DNA of 64,000 nucleotides from Lachnospiraceae bacterium AC3007 (GCA_000621405.1 JHYK01000017.1:1-64000); one strand, 5' to 3'; positions 8,549 to 17,459 are shown, numbered from the stretch's first letter. The notes: generated by a model not told the origin, from the sequence alone. A program made the numbers and translations.

Positions 8549-10015
8549 CTATTCAGCCCTATCCTCTGTCAAGCCGAAGCATATCTTATTACCGGACTTA
8601 TATGTTCCCTGTCTATTAGGATCATATATTCCCATATAATGCTCCACCCCGGGATTGCTTGCATCGACCACCACCGGCATGAACCTGAAGGGCTCTGCTT
8701 TGGGCGCGGTCGCGATCACCATGCCGTCGTAAACCTGCGCCAATCCGCTGTAGTCATTATTCCAGAGGCATATTCTCTCCAATCCATTTATCTCCGTTTC
8801 ACCGGGATCCGCATTAACGGTGCCGTTAACCGTGATCTGTGATCTTCCGTTCATATCCTGCTTCGCGAATATCCAGTTATCGTTTACCAAAAAAAGCCTG
8901 GCTATACTTACCTTTCCGCCCTGTCCAGGTCTTGTAAGTTTATATCCTGCATCCAGCACGGATCCCTCTGTGGACAGCTTTTCCTTCACGTTGACGTTCT
9001 GAGCATATATGTGCGTGTTGTTACGCAGGATGGCATTGGTGACATTCAGATCAGCCGTAGCAGGCGTTCCCTGATCAACCCCGTTTGGGTGGCCGGTTGC
9101 ATTTCCAGCATAGAGAATGCTGTCGTCCGCATCCAGGTTCACTATATTCATGGCCTTTCCGGAGGAGATACGGCAGTGTTCAGTCTTAAGGCTCGTCACG
9201 GTAAGGTCTGAATTCGTATGGATCAATATGCTTCCGTTCGTACCCTCTGCCACGATATTTCCGGGTGCCAGCCTTCCAAATGCATGCACTCCGCGTTCTA
9301 TAGCAGTCGGATTGATGATCTCGACTGTTCCGACGCCCGTTGTGTTTCCACCGATACGTAATGTAGCATCACCCATGATGAATCTGACAGATCCCTCTTT
9401 CGTTCCGGTAATATTATTTACACCGCTCTTTTTGCCGTTATATGTATGCTTCAGGTCGTCAATCACAACCTTGTTGCCACCTATATCGAGATCATAATCA
9501 CCCGAGACATAAGACCCGTTTTTCTGTCTCTTGAGAAAGACTATTCCGACTCCCTTCAGTATCGTAGGACAATTAAAGGTCACTTTGTCGGAAGCAGTGA
9601 TCAGGATACCATGGTTTGAGGATCCGGTATTCACTGAAACTATTCTTACTTCTGCCGCAGTCCTGGGCATATCCAGAGATTTCATGGGCGGAACTTCAGC
9701 TGTATCGCCGCCAAGATCAGCCAGGAGCGCGATCTCATACTTTGAAGTCCTGTCCGCGGCATTATCGATCTCTGCCACTGCCATGGCCCAGTCATCGAAC
9801 TCACTTACGGTAGTGATCCCTGCCACAGTCGTCCTCGTGACTCTGACCTTGGGAACAGCGCTGTTCGCATATCCGCCGGCAAGAGCACTTCCCGTGGTAC
9901 CTGTGAAGGATCGCCCTGTATTATCATCTGCAACAGTTGTTGTTGCATTGCCCAGGACCAGCGTTGCCGTCAGTAACATTGCCATTATAAAGGCATATCT
10001 CATTCTATATCTCAT
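8549..10015 (-). CDS. Secreted protein of unknown function, beta-helix-like
   Basis: 488 residues with a signal peptide (start MRYRMRY, hydrophobic core, cleavage near residue 29 before DDNTGRS). The mature part is rich in Asn, Gly, Thr and Val, with repeating short strands (for example DLDIGGNKVVIDDL, NVTNAILRNNTHIYAQNVNV). This fits a beta-helix or polymorphic surface protein. I recognise no catalytic motif. The start follows GGAGTC at good spacing. Part of this gene (9332-9579) was copied into the chimeric ORF downstream. It lacks the shared C-terminal domain of the proteins at 2199 and 46532. Confidence 0.65.
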   Translation of the reverse strand: MRYRMRYAFIMAMLLTATLVLGNATTTVADDNTGRSFTGTTGSALAGGYANSAVPKVRVTRTTVAGITTVSEFDDWAMAVAEIDNAADRTSKYEIALLADLGGDTAEVPPMKSLDMPRTAAEVRIVSVNTGSSNHGILITASDKVTFNCPTILKGVGIVFLKRQKNGSYVSGDYDLDIGGNKVVIDDLKHTYNGKKSGVNNITGTKEGSVRFIMGDATLRIGGNTTGVGTVEIINPTAIERGVHAFGRLAPGNIVAEGTNGSILIHTNSDLTVTSLKTEHCRISSGKAMNIVNLDADDSILYAGNATGHPNGVDQGTPATADLNVTNAILRNNTHIYAQNVNVKEKLSTEGSVLDAGYKLTRPGQGGKVSIARLFLVNDNWIFAKQDMNGRSQITVNGTVNADPGETEINGLERICLWNNDYSGLAQVYDGMVIATAPKAEPFRFMPVVVDASNPGVEHYMGIYDPNRQGTYKSGNKICFGLTEDRAE

Positions 10016-10105
10016 AAACCTGACTCCTGATAATCAAAACCACAGATACAGCATATAGTTTATCATAATACCTGCACAAAAAATATACCGACCTCTTTTG
10101 CCCGA

Positions 10106-10270
10106 TTCATAGTGTTACAATTCAGCGCAACGCCAGTGCGCTGAATTGCAACGCGCACGCCGCCATGCAAAATCGGCTCCGCCGATGGGCGGCGTGCCGG
10201 CTGGCCAAGTGTTTTGAGCCGTAGCCACGCAGCAAGTGCGTGGCTCGGCGCTGAACAGTAACTTCATAGT
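10106..10270. mobile_element. MITE-like element with TIRs and 8-bp target duplication
   Basis: Left end 10114-10128 (GTTACAATTCAGCGC) and right end 10248-10262 are terminal inverted repeats, 13 of 15 matching. Both are flanked directly by TTCATAGT (10106-10113, 10263-10270), an 8-bp direct repeat expected from target duplication. The 149-bp interior is GC-rich, holds several further hairpins and encodes no transposase. It is therefore a non-autonomous element moved by a transposase encoded elsewhere. It sits between the 5' end of the gene at 8549-10015 and the 3' end of the phosphatase gene. The family is not assigned. Confidence 0.8.
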
Positions 10271-10319
10271 CACATAAAGATCAATGAGATCTTCTTTATA
10301 TTTATAACTGTGAACCCCA

Positions 10320-12233
10320 TTAATTCCCTTTGTATCTGAAAACAAGAGTTGTCATATCATCAAACTGCGGTGCATCCTTTACGAAATCCGAAACCGCCAA
10401 ACGAACTGCAGCATCTATATCCTCCACAGAAGCCGTGATATCTTTATTCAGGGCTTCGAGCATCCTTTCTTCCTTGAACATGTTCTCGTTCGCATCCGTA
10501 GCTTCTGTGATACCGTCGGTGTACTGGAACAGTATGTCTCCCGGAGCAAGTTCAAAAGATCCCGCGGTATATTTTGTACCGCCGACTGCTGCAGCAAAGG
10601 GACCGTGTATGCCTTCGTATATATTAAAGCCTTCCTGTGCCCTGCAGACAGCCGGATACTCGTGTCCCGCGTTCACATAGTCCACATGACCGGTCGTAAG
10701 ATCTACTACTCCGAGCCAGATCGTTACAAACATCATTTCGTCATTATCTTTTGACAGTTCCGTATTGGCTTCCTCCATGGCATTTGCTACATAAGTACCG
10801 TATTTGAACACGCTCTGGCGCAGCCTGGTCTTTGCTACGGCCATGAACATCGCGGCAGGTATTCCCTTACCGGATACATCTGCCATGACAAGCGCCAGAT
10901 GGTCTTCATCCACAAAGAAATAATCATAAAAATCCCCACCGACATTTTTAGCCGGGACCATCGATGCAAAGAGCTCGAATTCTTTTCTGTCAGGGAACGG
11001 CGGATTCTCACGCGGCAGGAAGGAAGCCTGTATCCTGGCTGCCTGCGAAAGCTCTGTATCTATCCTCTTTTCGGCCTCCTTTATGAGTTCTTTCAGCCGG
11101 TCGACAGTATAGTTGATCCCGTCGGAGAGTTCGTTAAACTCAAGGGACTCCCTGAAGTCTGCCTTTTCATCTAAGTCTCCCTCCGTGATCTTTGATAACG
11201 ATCCGTTAAGGCTCTCAACCCCGTCTATAACCTCACGCTGAAGGAACCTTGACAATGTATTAAAGATAAATACGGCAATCATAAAGATCAGCACAAGGAC
11301 CATCAGCACATCTATAACCCCTGCCCGCCCGGCTTCCCGTACAGAGTAGCATCCGATGATGCAAAAGTTTTTCTCGGTAAGGGCTGCAGAATAATAATCC
11401 TGATCAAAGAATTTAAGTTTTGCTTTGTTCACCTCGCCGATATTCTCCGGAAGAAAATCCATATATGTAAAGGTCCCGCTTTCAAACAGATCCCTGGTGG
11501 ACCCAATGATATTTCCTTCCCTGTCGCATATGATTATAAAGCCGTCAAGACCTACTTCGCGGTTTCTTGCAGTATCCATCGCATCTTCATTTATCATCTT
11601 TCTAAATAATTCACTTGACTGACCTATCTGAACAAAACCCTCCATGTTCTTAAAGGGTGCTCCGAAATAGTGCATTTTTACACTGTTATCAAAAGAAATC
11701 TCCTGGATTTCCTGCGAATAAAACTGTGCTCCGGAAAGGAGGCATAAGAATTCTGCAGACTGACTGCCCGAGTGCATATCATATCCGATATAATCAGGAT
11801 TGGAAGAGTGTGTGATGATGCCACTGCCATCCACTATATTTAACTCCGAAAGAATGGACTCGTTTAGTTCTACACCGTCCATCAGCCAGGCATTGATTTC
11901 GTCTTCTTCGAGAACAGGAATCATTGTTTCAACCATGTCAACTAGATCCGGCGTATCCCGCTTCTCTGCATTATATATGCTTTCCTCGATATCCTTATAA
12001 GTATCCTTCACGCTTTTCTCAACTAATTTGTATGAGTAATACCTGCGATATGCAGACTGAACGATAACAAAGCCTATCAAGCCCGCAATAATGGAAATAA
12101 AGATGACATTGAATAACAAATGCTCAATTATGACGCCAATTTTCTTTTTTCGCTGATCCTTTTTGATTTTCATATATTGATCCCAATCCCTATATATATT
12201 ACTGCAGTCATTTAGTGCCGGTATCATCGTCAT
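10320..12233 (-). CDS. RsbU-like PP2C phosphatase with extracellular sensor and HAMP
   Basis: 637 residues. A cytoplasmic basic start is followed by a transmembrane helix (about 30-62), an extracellular sensor region (about 65-285, Cache-like, with the shared DMHSGSQSAEFL segment), a second helix (about 295-318), a HAMP/coiled-coil linker (about 320-395) and a PP2C domain of the SpoIIE type (about 400-637). GGDFYD, MADVSGKG, VNAGHEYP, YTDGITEAT and FDD supply the metal-binding acidic residues. The family dephosphorylates STAS anti-sigma antagonists after a signal. The start is uncertain: an in-frame ATG 20 codons downstream is equally possible and both ribosome sites are weak. The nearest STAS target here is at 31310. 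Confidence 0.88.
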   Translation of the reverse strand: MTMIPALNDCSNIYRDWDQYMKIKKDQRKKKIGVIIEHLLFNVIFISIIAGLIGFVIVQSAYRRYYSYKLVEKSVKDTYKDIEESIYNAEKRDTPDLVDMVETMIPVLEEDEINAWLMDGVELNESILSELNIVDGSGIITHSSNPDYIGYDMHSGSQSAEFLCLLSGAQFYSQEIQEISFDNSVKMHYFGAPFKNMEGFVQIGQSSELFRKMINEDAMDTARNREVGLDGFIIICDREGNIIGSTRDLFESGTFTYMDFLPENIGEVNKAKLKFFDQDYYSAALTEKNFCIIGCYSVREAGRAGVIDVLMVLVLIFMIAVFIFNTLSRFLQREVIDGVESLNGSLSKITEGDLDEKADFRESLEFNELSDGINYTVDRLKELIKEAEKRIDTELSQAARIQASFLPRENPPFPDRKEFELFASMVPAKNVGGDFYDYFFVDEDHLALVMADVSGKGIPAAMFMAVAKTRLRQSVFKYGTYVANAMEEANTELSKDNDEMMFVTIWLGVVDLTTGHVDYVNAGHEYPAVCRAQEGFNIYEGIHGPFAAAVGGTKYTAGSFELAPGDILFQYTDGITEATDANENMFKEERMLEALNKDITASVEDIDAAVRLAVSDFVKDAPQFDDMTTLVFRYKGN

Positions 12234-12339
12234 TTATTATTCCCGGCTGACAATTTCTGATATCATCTTACCTGAATAGTATAACCTCGCTTCTGATTTT
12301 TCGCACCTGTCATATTATCGACATGCGATCTGATCGGCG

Positions 12340-12368
12340 TTGCCATATTCTGAGATCCGTCGTATAAA
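12340..12368 (+). promoter_or_regulatory. Sigma-A-type promoter for double-glycine peptide
   Basis: TTGCCA (12340-12345), a 17-bp spacer and TATAAA (12363-12368) form a near-consensus promoter. It lies about 58 bp before the peptide start, and transcription would begin near 12375. Confidence 0.6.
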
Positions 12369-12426
12369 TATATAGTGAAGGATACGATCGTTTCCCTATT
12401 GTACGCAAAATTGGAGGAAAGCAGAT

Positions 12427-12627
12427 ATGAAACTTGTCGGAGAACTAAAAGAAAGCGTTTCAAAGGCAAAGGACAGGGAAGAAGCAAAAGAGATCATCGA
12501 GAAAGCAGGGATCATGCTTACAGATGAGGAGATGGATATTGTCTCAGGCGGTAATAATCCTGCGGATGCTTATAATGATTGGAATCCCGGTGACGAACCT
12601 CCTACTTACAGAATGGCATGGTGGTAA
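12427..12627 (+). CDS. Double-glycine leader peptide (bacteriocin/RiPP-like), copy 1
   Basis: 66 residues. The leader runs from MKLVGELKES through EEAKEIIEKAG to DEEMDIVSGG, a Nif11/bacteriocin-type leader ending in Gly-Gly at about 39-40. The core of about 26 residues is rich in Asn, Asp, Pro, Tyr and Trp, has no Cys and ends in AWW. Leaders of this kind are cut by C39-peptidase ABC exporters. None of the ABC proteins in this window has a C39 domain, so export must use a partner elsewhere. GGAGG precedes the ATG at good spacing, behind the promoter at 12340. It lies between two sensor-phosphatase genes and is the only plus-strand gene of that cluster. Confidence 0.8.
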   Translation: MKLVGELKESVSKAKDREEAKEIIEKAGIMLTDEEMDIVSGGNNPADAYNDWNPGDEPPTYRMAWW

Positions 12628-12667
12628 TGTCTTCTGATCCGGAGCATTTCAGGTGATCCATCCATAT

Positions 12668-12711
12668 TAAAAAGGCTCCTCCTGCTATCAGCTATCAACC
12701 GGTAGCAGGAG
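12668..12711 (-). terminator. Terminator overlapping the end of the phosphatase gene
   Basis: CTCCTGCTA and its complement TAGCAGGAG form a stem (12676-12711 region). On the minus strand it is followed by CCTTTTTAAT. It overlaps the stop codon of the phosphatase gene at 12695. Peptide 1 arrives from the other side and may use the same hairpin less efficiently. Confidence 0.7.
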
Positions 12712-14563
12712 GATTATTGTATCTAAATACAAGAGTTGTCATATCATCAAACTGCGGTGCATCCTTCACAAAATCCGAAACCGCCGAACGGACGGCAGAA
12801 TCTATATCCTCCACAGATGCCGTGGTGTCTTTATTCAGGGCTTCTATCATCCTTTCTTCCCTGAACATCTCTTCCGAAGCATTGATGGCCTCGGTAATTC
12901 CATCGGTATAAAGATAAAGGATGTCCCCTGCCTTCAGATCAAAGGCCCCGGCTTTGAATTCGGTAAAGCTCATAGCGCCCACCATAGCGCAGTGCACATC
13001 CTTTTCAATCACAAATTCCCCGCCTGGCCTGTATATTGCCGGATAATCATGCCCTGCATCCACATAGTCCATATGCCCGGTGGAAATCGTCAATACTCCG
13101 ACCCAGACCGTGACGAAAAGTCCCGCGTCGTTCTCCCTGCAAAGTTCGGCATTAACCTTCGTCACGGCTTCCGCCACATCCGTACCATATTTAGAGACAC
13201 TATGTCGCAGCTTGTCCTTTGCCATGACCATGAACATGGCAGCAGGTATCCCCTTCCCTGATACATCAGCTATGACAAGCGCAAGATGATCATCATCAAT
13301 AAGAAAGAAATCATAGAAATCCCCGCCTACCTCTTTCGCAGGAATCATGCATGCGTACAGCTCAAACTCATCCCTGTCCGGAAAGGGCGGGAATTCACGG
13401 GGCAGAAATGAGGTCTGGATCTCAGCCGCCATGGCAAGCTCATCATTGATCCTTTTCTCGGCCTCTTTGATCAGCTCTTTTAAGTAATCGACCATATAAT
13501 TGACACCATCGGAAAGCTCCTCAAATTCAAGAGAATCCCTGAAATCTGCCTTTTCTTCAAGATCGCCTTCCGTGATCTTCCTGAGGGATCCATTCAGGCT
13601 GTATACTCCCTTAACCATATGCTTCATGACCATCCGGTGAACAAGAAGAAAGATGATAAAGAATACTATGGCATAGCTCACTACAAGCACAGCCATTGAA
13701 ATGACCCATTTTTCCCATGCCTCACCCACAGAATATACTGCTGCGATAATGTTATCCCCATCCGCAAGCGCTGCAACATAGGAATCAACACCAAATACAG
13801 TCCCCCTTGCAAGCCTTTTGCTTTCTGCAAGTTTTTTCAGGCTGACACTGAAATCCAGTTTTTTTCCGTCATATTCACCCTTTGGACTGCTGATGATCTC
13901 ATCTTCTTTATTTACTAACAAATAATAGCCCTCTCTTCCTATCCTGCTGAAAGGTATGCTCATCGAAAGGGACCATTTTTTTAATTCGTTAAATTCCTCC
14001 TGATCCTGACCGCTTAAGATAAAACCTCCGTATTCAGGAAGGGCTGTGCCGATGAATCTCAACATAGAACCATTCATCGGACTGGGCATAAAATCCTGCA
14101 GATAAACGCCATCGCCTTCTCTGCATTTTTCAAGCCCCTGAAGGATCATCGCCGATTGTTCTCCTGAATGCATGTCAAATCCCACATTTTCTGACGCCGA
14201 AGAAGCGACAATGATACCATCCGGGCCTATCACATTTATTTCACTGTCTGTCAGATTATCTCTTACAATTGCTTTCAGGTAGTCCGTAAACTCATTGCTG
14301 TAAATACTATCCACACCATTTTCTTCAATGATATTATCCAAACGCTCTGCCCAAATGCTCACTGCTTTTTTCCGGTTTTTTTCTTCGCCTTCAAATGCAT
14401 TTGTATTGCAGCTTTCAAGCCCGACACTCAAAAGGTTCGCTGTGCGGTTTCTTGCAAAAAGAAAAACAAATATCATAGTGATGATCATCAGGATCATAAA
14501 CACTCCTTCGATCACCATCAGAAGCTTCCACTGTATGATTTGTGACAGATGCTTTTTCTTCAT
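12695..14563 (-). CDS. RsbU-like PP2C phosphatase with extracellular sensor and HAMP
   Basis: 622 residues, same architecture as the gene at 10320: transmembrane helix about 12-34, extracellular sensor about 35-270 (with INVIGPDGIIVASS and DMHSGEQSAMIL), second helix about 280-312, HAMP about 315-380, PP2C/SpoIIE domain about 390-620 with GGDFYD, IADVSGKG, VDAGHDYP, YTDGITEA and FDD. It overlaps the upstream phosphatase gene (14560) by 4 bp, so the pair is translationally coupled and may act together. The C-terminal ~240 residues are very close to those of its neighbour, showing recent duplication, while the sensors differ. The terminator hairpin lies over its stop codon. Confidence 0.9.
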   Translation of the reverse strand: MKKKHLSQIIQWKLLMVIEGVFMILMIITMIFVFLFARNRTANLLSVGLESCNTNAFEGEEKNRKKAVSIWAERLDNIIEENGVDSIYSNEFTDYLKAIVRDNLTDSEINVIGPDGIIVASSASENVGFDMHSGEQSAMILQGLEKCREGDGVYLQDFMPSPMNGSMLRFIGTALPEYGGFILSGQDQEEFNELKKWSLSMSIPFSRIGREGYYLLVNKEDEIISSPKGEYDGKKLDFSVSLKKLAESKRLARGTVFGVDSYVAALADGDNIIAAVYSVGEAWEKWVISMAVLVVSYAIVFFIIFLLVHRMVMKHMVKGVYSLNGSLRKITEGDLEEKADFRDSLEFEELSDGVNYMVDYLKELIKEAEKRINDELAMAAEIQTSFLPREFPPFPDRDEFELYACMIPAKEVGGDFYDFFLIDDDHLALVIADVSGKGIPAAMFMVMAKDKLRHSVSKYGTDVAEAVTKVNAELCRENDAGLFVTVWVGVLTISTGHMDYVDAGHDYPAIYRPGGEFVIEKDVHCAMVGAMSFTEFKAGAFDLKAGDILYLYTDGITEAINASEEMFREERMIEALNKDTTASVEDIDSAVRSAVSDFVKDAPQFDDMTTLVFRYNNPPATG

Positions 14564-16401
14564 CCTTTATACCTGAAACAAAGCGTAGTTGTATCATCAA
14601 ATTGCGGGGCATCCTTTACAAACCCGGCAATAGCCGCCCTTACGGCAGCATCTATATCCTGAACGGAAGCATCCTTATTTCTGTTCAGTACATCAAGCAT
14701 CCTCTCCATCCTGAACATCTCATCAAAAGCATTGATGGCTTCGGTAACGCCGTCAGTATAGAGATAAAGGATATCTCCTGCTTTCAGATCAAATGCTCCT
14801 GCTCTGAATTCGGTAAAGCTCATGGCCCCTACCATAGAGCAGTGCACATCCTTTTCTATCACAAACTCCCCGCCTGACCTGCAGATCGCAGGATAATCAT
14901 GTCCCGCATCCACATAGTCCATATGCCCCGTGGAGATCGTCAGCACTCCGACCCAGATCGTGACGAAGAGCCCGGCATCGTTTTCTTTGCAGAGTTCGCT
15001 GTTTACTTCCCTTACCGCCTCCGCCACATCAGTTCCGTGCTCCTGAATACTGTGTCTCAGCTTATCCTTTGACATGACCATGAACATGGCCGCCGGCAGA
15101 CCTTTACCAGATACATCAGCCATTACGAGCGCAAGATGGTCATCGTCGATAAGAAAGAAATCATAGAAATCCCCGCCTACCTCTTTCGCAGGGATCATGC
15201 ATGCATACAGTTCAAACTCGTTCCTGTCCGGAAACGGAGGAAATACATGTGGCAGTATGGACTTCTGGATCTCGGCAGCCAGCGCAAGCTCCGCATCTAT
15301 TCTTCCCTCAGCTTCTTTGATCAGCTCCTTCAACCGGTCGACTGTATAATTAATTCCGCCGGAAAGCTCGTCAAATTCAATGGAATCCCTGAAATCCACC
15401 CGTTTCTCAAGATCACCTCCCGATATTGCCGCAAGAGAGTCATTGATGATCGCGACTCCCCTTTCCACATGCCTCCTTATCAGGTGTCTGAGCGCAGCAA
15501 AGAGGATAATAAGAACGACACAGTCGATAATAAAAAAGACTATTATTGTAAAATTCCATGCCTCCCAGGCTTCAGACAGGGAATAGACCGCGACAATATA
15601 ATTATTATTATCAGCAAGCACACCGACATAAGATGGTACACCGTATACATCGGCTTTAACGATATCCCCGCTTTCCGCAAGCTCTCTTATATCATACGGG
15701 ATGGTAAAAATTTCACCCTCATGAAGGAGAGCCTGACCGCTCAAAATCCTTAAGTTATTGTCCAGATACAGAAAATATCCGGTTCTTCCGAACTTTTTAT
15801 TATCAATAGTGATACTAAAGGTAGCTTTTTTATACTCAGCGTAAGTTTCCTGATCCAGTCCTTCAAGTAAAATGCCCCCATACCCCGGAACAAGTGTGCC
15901 GTAATACTTCATCTGCTCACTGTCCGGTGATCTCAGCGCCATATACTGTGAATATACATCCGTATCGTCTTTGAGAAGACAAAGGAATTCTGCCGACTGT
16001 GCATTCGAATGGAGATCAAGCCCTATATTCTCCTCTACTGTTGAAGCTATTATGATCCCGTCAGGAGAGACAAGATCTACTTCGGATATATAACCCGATC
16101 TGACATCTGAAAACAATTTGTCGACTGCATCCTGAAGAGGAATACCCTTTGCCTGATCATTTATGATGTATTCATCCATCCATTCTGCCTCTTCCGGTAT
16201 CGACATCGATCTGATCTTGTCCATTCTTTCCGTCACAAAATAGTCAATACCTTCCAGGCTGAATCTGACAAAGCTCCTCGCATTGTTTTTCTCCTGAAAA
16301 AAGGCGAAAAAAACAGCAACGATCATCAAGGCAAAAAATGCGCCTATGACGATCGTCAGCATACGCACTGAAACAATTTGTGACAGTTTATTTTTCTTCA
16401 C
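14560..16401 (-). CDS. RsbU-like PP2C phosphatase with extracellular sensor and HAMP
   Basis: 613 residues. Transmembrane helix about 12-35, extracellular Cache-like sensor about 40-270 (DLVSPDGIIIAST, DLHSNAQSAEFLCLL), second helix about 280-305, HAMP about 310-370, and PP2C/SpoIIE domain about 375-613 with GGDFYD, MADVSGKG, VDAGHDYP, YTDGVTEA and FDD. It is the first phosphatase in an apparent operon that begins with double-glycine peptide copy 2 (16565) and its truncated relative (16416), and continues into the phosphatase at 12695 with a 4-bp overlap. That order suggests, but does not show, that a peptide and its sensor are encoded together. The likely substrate is a phosphorylated STAS protein. 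Confidence 0.9.
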   Translation of the reverse strand: MKKNKLSQIVSVRMLTIVIGAFFALMIVAVFFAFFQEKNNARSFVRFSLEGIDYFVTERMDKIRSMSIPEEAEWMDEYIINDQAKGIPLQDAVDKLFSDVRSGYISEVDLVSPDGIIIASTVEENIGLDLHSNAQSAEFLCLLKDDTDVYSQYMALRSPDSEQMKYYGTLVPGYGGILLEGLDQETYAEYKKATFSITIDNKKFGRTGYFLYLDNNLRILSGQALLHEGEIFTIPYDIRELAESGDIVKADVYGVPSYVGVLADNNNYIVAVYSLSEAWEAWNFTIIVFFIIDCVVLIILFAALRHLIRRHVERGVAIINDSLAAISGGDLEKRVDFRDSIEFDELSGGINYTVDRLKELIKEAEGRIDAELALAAEIQKSILPHVFPPFPDRNEFELYACMIPAKEVGGDFYDFFLIDDDHLALVMADVSGKGLPAAMFMVMSKDKLRHSIQEHGTDVAEAVREVNSELCKENDAGLFVTIWVGVLTISTGHMDYVDAGHDYPAICRSGGEFVIEKDVHCSMVGAMSFTEFRAGAFDLKAGDILYLYTDGVTEAINAFDEMFRMERMLDVLNRNKDASVQDIDAAVRAAIAGFVKDAPQFDDTTTLCFRYKG

Positions 16402-16415
16402 TTTCTTAAATCCGG

Positions 16416-16508
16416 TTACTCCTTCAAGCTCCGATGGTCATTTCCTGCAGCTTCTTCTTTGGTTTCTGCCTTTTCTATGTTTTCTTTTAGCTTTCCGATA
16501 TGCTGCAT
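16416..16508 (-). pseudogene. Truncated double-glycine peptide gene, third copy
   Basis: A 30-codon ORF reads MQHIGKLKENIEKAETKEEA and then unrelated residues to a stop. The first 20 residues align with the leaders of the peptides at 12427 and 16565. The Gly-Gly cleavage site and the core are lost. AGGA lies about 10 nt before the ATG. It sits 56 bp downstream of copy 2 and 15 bp upstream of the phosphatase start. Most likely it is the remains of a tandem duplicate. Confidence 0.65.
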
Positions 16509-16564
16509 GGCAGATGCTTCCTTTTCGTATCGTGCTTATATCATGTTATCCTATGAATCTGTTA

Positions 16565-16747
16565 TTATTCGCGAAAAGCCATTGAAAAGTGAGAGCTGGT
16601 TTTTGAGCCAACCCCGCCACCCCCGCCAGTCACCTGATCCATCTCCTGATCATCCAGAAGCATACCGGCTTCCCGGATGATCTGCTTTGCTTCTTCTTTG
16701 TTTTCTGCCTGTTCTACTTTGTTTTTTAACTGTCCGATCAGTTTCAT
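16565..16747 (-). CDS. Double-glycine leader peptide (bacteriocin/RiPP-like), copy 2
   Basis: 60 residues from the ATG at 16747, which is set by GGAGGT seven bases upstream (an in-frame ATG five codons earlier overlaps that site). The leader resembles copy 1: MKLIGQLKNKV, EEAKQIIREAGMLLDDQEM, then DQVTGG. After the Gly-Gly comes a core of about 18 residues, starting with three more Gly and ending in HFSMAFRE. It has no Cys and only a few Ser/Thr, so lanthionine formation is unlikely. It is the first gene of the minus-strand unit leading to two sensor phosphatases. A secreted signal peptide or a bacteriocin are both possible; no immunity gene or C39 exporter is nearby. Confidence 0.8.
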   Translation of the reverse strand: MKLIGQLKNKVEQAENKEEAKQIIREAGMLLDDQEMDQVTGGGGGVGSKTSSHFSMAFRE

Positions 16748-16773
16748 GGTAAATACCTCCATTTTGGATTGAG

Positions 16774-16802
16774 CTTATATTTTATTATGATGTTGGGAGC
16801 AA
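16774..16802 (-). promoter_or_regulatory. Candidate sigma-A promoter for peptide 2 operon
   Basis: On the minus strand TTGCTC (16802-16797), a 17-bp spacer and TATAAG (16779-16774) lie about 27 bp before the peptide start. Farther upstream, 16813-16858 is bordered by TCCGGA repeats, which may be a regulator site. Confidence 0.45.
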
Positions 16803-16875
16803 ACCCCGATATCCGGACTTTTAACCCTTATATCTTATTATACGATTAATCCGGACAGATGGCATTTTTTTGTAG

Positions 16876-16970
16876 GATCATCCCTCTGCAGTGCATTCTT
16901 TCTTCCCCGGACATGTTTTCATCCGTATCCGTGGCTTCGGTAATACCGTCGGTGTACCGGAACATTATAT
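16876..16970 (-). pseudogene. Fragment of SpoIIE-type phosphatase gene
   Basis: About 32 codons read IMFRYTDGITEATDTDENM and then GEERMH, matching the region near the end of the PP2C domain of the neighbouring phosphatases (for example 17836-17930). Nothing else of the gene remains. The fragment touches the stop codon of the nitroreductase gene, showing that a rearrangement end lies there. Confidence 0.8.
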
Positions 16971-17459
16971 CTCATGCACTCTGTTTTTATCGTATCTGTC
17001 AGTCACTGTACGTTTCATTTCCGGATACCCCACGGGGATAAGAGCAAAGGAACGCAGACCATCCCCGATACCGAGTATCTCATCCACATTTTGCATCCTG
17101 TCCTCATAAGGAGCAATGGAAAGCCATACACCACCGAGCCCCTGTGCCGTTATCTCGATCAGCATATTCTCGACACAGGCTGACATATCCATATAAACAA
17201 GCTCCGGATAGATAAGGCCCTCCGTCCTGAAGCATGGCACTATCACCAAAGCCGCGTCTGCCGCGCTCACAGCATAGGGGCTGCTTCCCGCAAGCCTTTC
17301 CATGGTATCCTTATCATTTATCACATAGAATTCCCAGGGGCGCTGGTTGCCGCCGGAGGGCGCCGACATGCCGGCACGCAATATGGCATCTGTCTTTTCC
17401 GTTTCCACCTCCCTGCTTTCGAATCTTCTTACACTTTGTCTTTCAAATATCGCATTCAT
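16965..17459 (-). CDS. Nitroreductase-family flavoprotein
   Basis: 164 residues of the nitroreductase fold: an N-terminal FMN-phosphate site (FERQSVRRFE), the APSGGNQRPWEFYVI segment, and 'GLGGVWLSIAPY' in the C-terminal half with the IPVGYPE ending. Members reduce nitro groups, quinones or flavins with NAD(P)H and bound FMN, usually as dimers in the cytoplasm. At 164 residues it is at the short end of the family. No ribosome site of its own is visible. Its ATG lies 5 nt after the stop of the copied amylase tail (17465-17638), so it may depend on coupling to that relic. Its stop runs into a phosphatase fragment. Confidence 0.85.
   Translation of the reverse strand: MNAIFERQSVRRFESREVETEKTDAILRAGMSAPSGGNQRPWEFYVINDKDTMERLAGSSPYAVSAADAALVIVPCFRTEGLIYPELVYMDMSACVENMLIEITAQGLGGVWLSIAPYEDRMQNVDEILGIGDGLRSFALIPVGYPEMKRTVTDRYDKNRVHEI

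Noticed and set aside
10115-10345. A 76-codon ORF over the MITE-like element
   Set aside because: It crosses the element boundary and the end of the phosphatase gene; composition follows the GC-rich stems, and no ribosome site is seen.
12263-12487. A 74-codon minus-strand ORF opposite peptide 1
   Set aside because: It overlaps the well-supported peptide gene and its promoter and has no similarity or ribosome site.
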